A stretch of 27,109 bases of DNA from Deltaproteobacteria bacterium (GTDB taxonomy: Bacteria; Desulfobacterota; Desulfobacteria; Desulfobacterales; JAFDCJ01). Positions 24,584 through 27,109 of the stretch are shown here, piece by piece. Made by a program: the position numbers and the translations under genes. Numbering within the stretch: the first letter of the stretch is position 1; every line of letters starts with the position of its first letter. The DNA lies in assembly GCA_024277475.1 (NCBI GenBank), contig JAJRVC010000355.1, positions 1 through 27,109 on the forward strand, written 5' to 3'. Under the pieces are notes generated by a model, which saw nothing but the letters and a program-made list of their open reading frames with translations, had not been told where the DNA came from and did not search any database.

Positions 24584-25078
24584 TTAATCCTGCGATAACC
24601 TGGCGCGCACATAGGCCACCAGACCATCCACTGCAATTAGCTCTCTGATGAAGTCCGGATAAGGGACCGCCTGAAATGTAAGATCCCGACTTAAATTTTT
24701 GATACCCCCGCTGGCCAGATCAATTTCTAAAATATCACCGGTAGAGGTGGATTCCACTGCCTTCTGACACTCCAGCAGCGGAAGGCCAATATTGATCGCA
24801 TTTCGAAAGAAGATACGGGCGAAACTTACCGCAACCACGCAGCCAATACCAGACCCCTTGATGGACCAGGGCGCGATTTCCCTGGAGGATCCGCATCCAA
24901 AGTTGGTAGTGGCCATTAAAATATCTCCAGGCTTCATTCTAGACGCGAAAGTGGCATCGACGTTTTCCAAGCATTTTTTGCCCAACTCCAAAGGGTCGGA
25001 TATATTGGCATACTTGGCTGGAATAATGCCGTCCGTATCAATATCGGCGCCATACTTGTGAACAGCTCCATTTATCAT
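24584..25078 (-). CDS. leuD: 3-isopropylmalate dehydratase small subunit family (LeuD-like)
   Basis: 164 residues, GGAGG ten bases upstream, and an ATGA overlap with the LeuC-like gene. The swivel-domain features are ADIDTDGIIPAKY, TTNFGCGSSREIAPWSIKG, and VAVSFARIFFRNAINIGLPLL, as in the short LeuD/HacB type. The GSSREHAP motif normally has His after Glu, but here it is Ile (GSSREIAP). With the LeuC-like subunit it forms a hydro-lyase heterodimer or heterotetramer. The substrate may be isopropylmalate, but the PrpF-like gene upstream raises other 2-alkylmalate or methylaconitate-type substrates. Confidence 0.88.
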   Translation of the reverse strand: MINGAVHKYGADIDTDGIIPAKYANISDPLELGKKCLENVDATFASRMKPGDILMATTNFGCGSSREIAPWSIKGSGIGCVVAVSFARIFFRNAINIGLPLLECQKAVESTSTGDILEIDLASGGIKNLSRDLTFQAVPYPDFIRELIAVDGLVAYVRARLSQD

Positions 25079-26337
25079 TTTGCAGTTACCTCCCCGGGAT
25101 GAGATAAGCGGCCTACGATGGCACTGGCTGCGGCTACCGCTGGGTTTGTTAGAAAAATCTCTGCCTGCGGGCTGCCCATACGGCCGATAAAGTTACGGTT
25201 GGTCGTGGAAACACAACGCTCGCCGGCGGCCAGGATACCGCAGTGCCCGCCTACACAGGGCCCACAGGTCGGTGTGTTGACCGCTGCACCGGCCTTTAGA
25301 AAAATTTCTATCAGGCCTTCCTGCAGAGCCTTTAGAAATACCTTCTGCGATCCGGGAATGACTATACACCTGATCCCTTTCATTACCGTTTGGTTGTTTA
25401 GCACCTTTGCGGCCAGGCGCAGGTCCCCGATACGACCGTTTGTGCAGCTTCCAATCACAACCTGGTCAATTGCCACTTTATCTGCCTGGCTGATTGGAAC
25501 CACATTGGCCGGCGAGTGCGGCAAGGCGACCTGGGGCTCGAGATTGGAAATGTCATATTCGAATACCTGGGCATAATCCGCCTTGTCATCTATCTTGTAT
25601 ACTTTGTAAGGTCTTTGCGCCCTTTGTTCTGCATAGGCAACTGTTTTGTCGTCCACCGCCATGAGTCCGGCTTTGGCCCCGGCCTCTACAGACATGTTGG
25701 CCATCGTGAAGCGGTCATCCATGCTAAGGGCTGCCACCGCCGAACCGCCAAATTCCATGACTGCATAAAGGGCACCATCAACACCGATCTTACCGATAGT
25801 CAAAAGAATCAGGTCCTTGCCGCCAACCCAGGAAGGGAGCTTGCCCTCGTAGTTGAACCTTATGGTATGCGGAACTTTCAACCATACTTCACCCGTGGCC
25901 ATGACGGCGGCCGTATCCGTAGAGCCCATGCCGGTCGCAAAGGCACCGAGCGCTCCGTATGTGCAGGTATGGGAATCAGCACCCACGACCAGATCTCCGG
26001 GCAGAACAAGGCCGTTTTCAGGCAAAATGACATGCTCAATTCCGCTCTGCGGGCCGATCTCATAATAGTGAATGCCTTGCTTGTTGACAAAGCTGCGAAT
26101 TTTTTTAATCGCTTCGGCGGCGGCTACATCCTTAGTGGGCACGAAATGGTCCGACACCATGACAACCTTGTCAGGATCGAAAACCCGCTTGGCACCCATG
26201 TTTTTAAACTGCCTGATCGCAATGCCTGCCGTTAGATCTTCAGCCATGACCAGGTCTACCCTGGCCATAATGAACTCGCCGGGCGCGACCTTTTCTTTCC
26301 CAGCATGAGCTGCCAGGATCTTTTCAGCCAAAGTCAT
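25075..26337 (-). CDS. leuC: 3-isopropylmalate dehydratase large subunit family (LeuC-like, 420-residue type)
   Basis: 420 residues, AAAGGAG upstream. The aconitase-superfamily [4Fe-4S] ligands are Cys298 (GSCTNGR), Cys358 and Cys361 (PTCGPCVGGHCG). VVGADSHTCTYGALGAFATGMGSTD, MANMSVEAGAKAG and the IPGSQKV segment are conserved. The length fits the archaeal/anaerobe LeuC2-type group, in which isopropylmalate, homoaconitate and related hydro-lyases are hard to separate by sequence. It is translationally coupled to the LeuD-like gene and 36 bases downstream of a PrpF-like gene. A leucine role is the default; a side role in alkyl-malate metabolism is possible. Confidence 0.9.
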   Translation of the reverse strand: MTLAEKILAAHAGKEKVAPGEFIMARVDLVMAEDLTAGIAIRQFKNMGAKRVFDPDKVVMVSDHFVPTKDVAAAEAIKKIRSFVNKQGIHYYEIGPQSGIEHVILPENGLVLPGDLVVGADSHTCTYGALGAFATGMGSTDTAAVMATGEVWLKVPHTIRFNYEGKLPSWVGGKDLILLTIGKIGVDGALYAVMEFGGSAVAALSMDDRFTMANMSVEAGAKAGLMAVDDKTVAYAEQRAQRPYKVYKIDDKADYAQVFEYDISNLEPQVALPHSPANVVPISQADKVAIDQVVIGSCTNGRIGDLRLAAKVLNNQTVMKGIRCIVIPGSQKVFLKALQEGLIEIFLKAGAAVNTPTCGPCVGGHCGILAAGERCVSTTNRNFIGRMGSPQAEIFLTNPAVAAASAIVGRLSHPGEVTAK

Positions 26338-26373
26338 AATAAATACTCCTTTGCGCTAAACAAGTGCTCACAT

Positions 26374-27109
26374 CTAAATGAAAACAAAACCTTCCATTAT
26401 CCGGCGAGCTGTGCGGTCAATGCTGGCCTGGGAAAGCTTGAAGCCGTCTTGGCTTTGTTCGCCGGTGACTTCCACCGGCAGCCGGCCTGAGAAGTGACCT
26501 AAAACCAGAGTTTCAGGCAGGTTTTCCGATTGGGCCAGGCATTTGTTCACTGTCCCGCCCTGCAATAGAGCCGCCGCACCGGTTGCGACTGCACCTGTGA
26601 CCGGATAGGCCTTATGCATCATGCCGGCGGCATAGACCTTGGCGATCAAGTGTATACTATCGGCTTTTATCGTTTCACCGGTGCCAAAGTTTTGGTAGTC
26701 TTGGGGAGCGCAGACAATGGCCACCATGGGCATAAGGCGGCTTTTTCCGGCCATACCCACCCAATCGGCTACGGTAAGCCTTAACTCCTCGAGGTTTTTA
26801 ATGAGCCGGTCATCCGCTTCCATTTCTTCGGGACTCTCAATACCCGTCAACCCAAAATCGTTCGCCCTGACAAACGCCACCACGGTGCCGGCATCTACAA
26901 CCGTGACACCCACCTGACCATAGCCTGACAGGCGAAGTTCATCGCGCACCTTACCGGTGGGCAGAAAATTTCCTGTAAGAAGCCCTGCCGTGTCGGAAAA
27001 ATCCAGGGTTATGCGTGAGGCGGTGCCGGGAACCCCTGCAATAGTGCAAGATCCATCGTAGCAAGTCTTACCCTTTCGGGTGGGAACCTCGGATTCCAGA
27101 TAACGGTCA
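26374..27109 (-). CDS. PrpF-like isomerase (methylaconitate/aconitate/methylitaconate type), 5' end outside window
   Basis: The open frame runs off the right edge of the window, so the N-terminus is missing; about 244 residues are visible, ending in TAG. It shows CYDGSCTIAGVPGTASRITL, LDFSDTAGLLTGNFLPTGK, VGVTVVDAGTVVAFVRANDFG and YPVTGAVATGAAALLQGGTVNKC, matching the PrpF family, which has two diaminopimelate-epimerase-like domains. Known members shift a double bond or interconvert cis/trans isomers (2-methylaconitate, aconitate, methylitaconate). It is probably the first of three co-transcribed genes with the LeuC- and LeuD-like pair. Confidence 0.88.
   Translation of the reverse strand, partial: DRYLESEVPTRKGKTCYDGSCTIAGVPGTASRITLDFSDTAGLLTGNFLPTGKVRDELRLSGYGQVGVTVVDAGTVVAFVRANDFGLTGIESPEEMEADDRLIKNLEELRLTVADWVGMAGKSRLMPMVAIVCAPQDYQNFGTGETIKADSIHLIAKVYAAGMMHKAYPVTGAVATGAAALLQGGTVNKCLAQSENLPETLVLGHFSGRLPVEVTGEQSQDGFKLSQASIDRTARRIMEGFVFI

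Noticed and set aside
25516..26235. A 239-codon open frame on the + strand
   Set aside because: It lies wholly antisense to the LeuC-like gene, which has the iron-sulfur ligands and a proper ribosome site.
1..27109. CRISPR arrays, tRNA or rRNA genes, insertion sequences
   Set aside because: No regularly spaced repeats, cloverleaf-like sequences, rRNA signatures, transposase motifs or terminal inverted repeats were seen by eye; a tRNA or repeat search program would be needed to be sure.

Overview
The window is about 27 kb of dense bacterial chromosome. It carries Gram-negative envelope genes (lipid A aminosugar modification, an LptF-type permease, OmpR/HisKA two-component systems). The mix of a complete Arn pathway, several ArnT-like GT39 transferases, small CxxCxxCC proteins, a LeuC of the 420-residue type and a PrpF-like isomerase resembles an anaerobic delta-proteobacterium (Desulfobacterota). 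That assignment is an inference from gene content; no rRNA or tRNA gene was found to confirm it.

Left part (1-5022, mostly + strand): the 3' end of a membrane-anchored metallophosphoesterase, a small Cys-cluster protein, a short DedA-like remnant, a 48-residue membrane peptide, and an ArnT-like GT39 gene cut in two by an in-frame TAG. These are followed by an overlapping response regulator and histidine kinase. Middle part (5082-10545, - strand): an LptF-like permease with a disrupted N-terminus, a secreted protein of unknown function with a Cys-rich N-terminus, debris of an AAA/DUF4143 gene and of another GT39 gene, and a second HK/RR pair.

Right part (11083-23699, + strand) is the functional core. 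First comes a five-gene cluster: DegT-type aminotransferase, GT2 polyprenyl-phosphate-type glycosyltransferase, TVP38/DedA-like membrane protein, Gfo/Idh/MocA dehydrogenase and ArnT-like GT39. It looks like a second aminosugar-lipid pathway built on the same logic as Arn. It is followed by a canonical L-Ara4N operon in the unusual order arnB-arnT-arnC-arnA-arnD, with 4-bp ATGA overlaps at three of the four junctions. No arnE/arnF flippase is present, and the only candidate flippase-like protein is the TVP38/DedA-like one. Together with the two two-component systems, the region reads as a regulated outer-membrane charge-modification locus of the type that confers resistance to cationic peptides.

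Far right (23835-27109, - strand): a second paralogue of the small Cys-cluster protein, a decaying XRE-type HTH gene, and leuD-leuC-like hydro-lyase genes downstream of a partial PrpF-like isomerase. That last grouping may not be for leucine synthesis. Several pseudogene scraps across the window, including four GT39 copies of which two are broken, mark this as a locus with high turnover.
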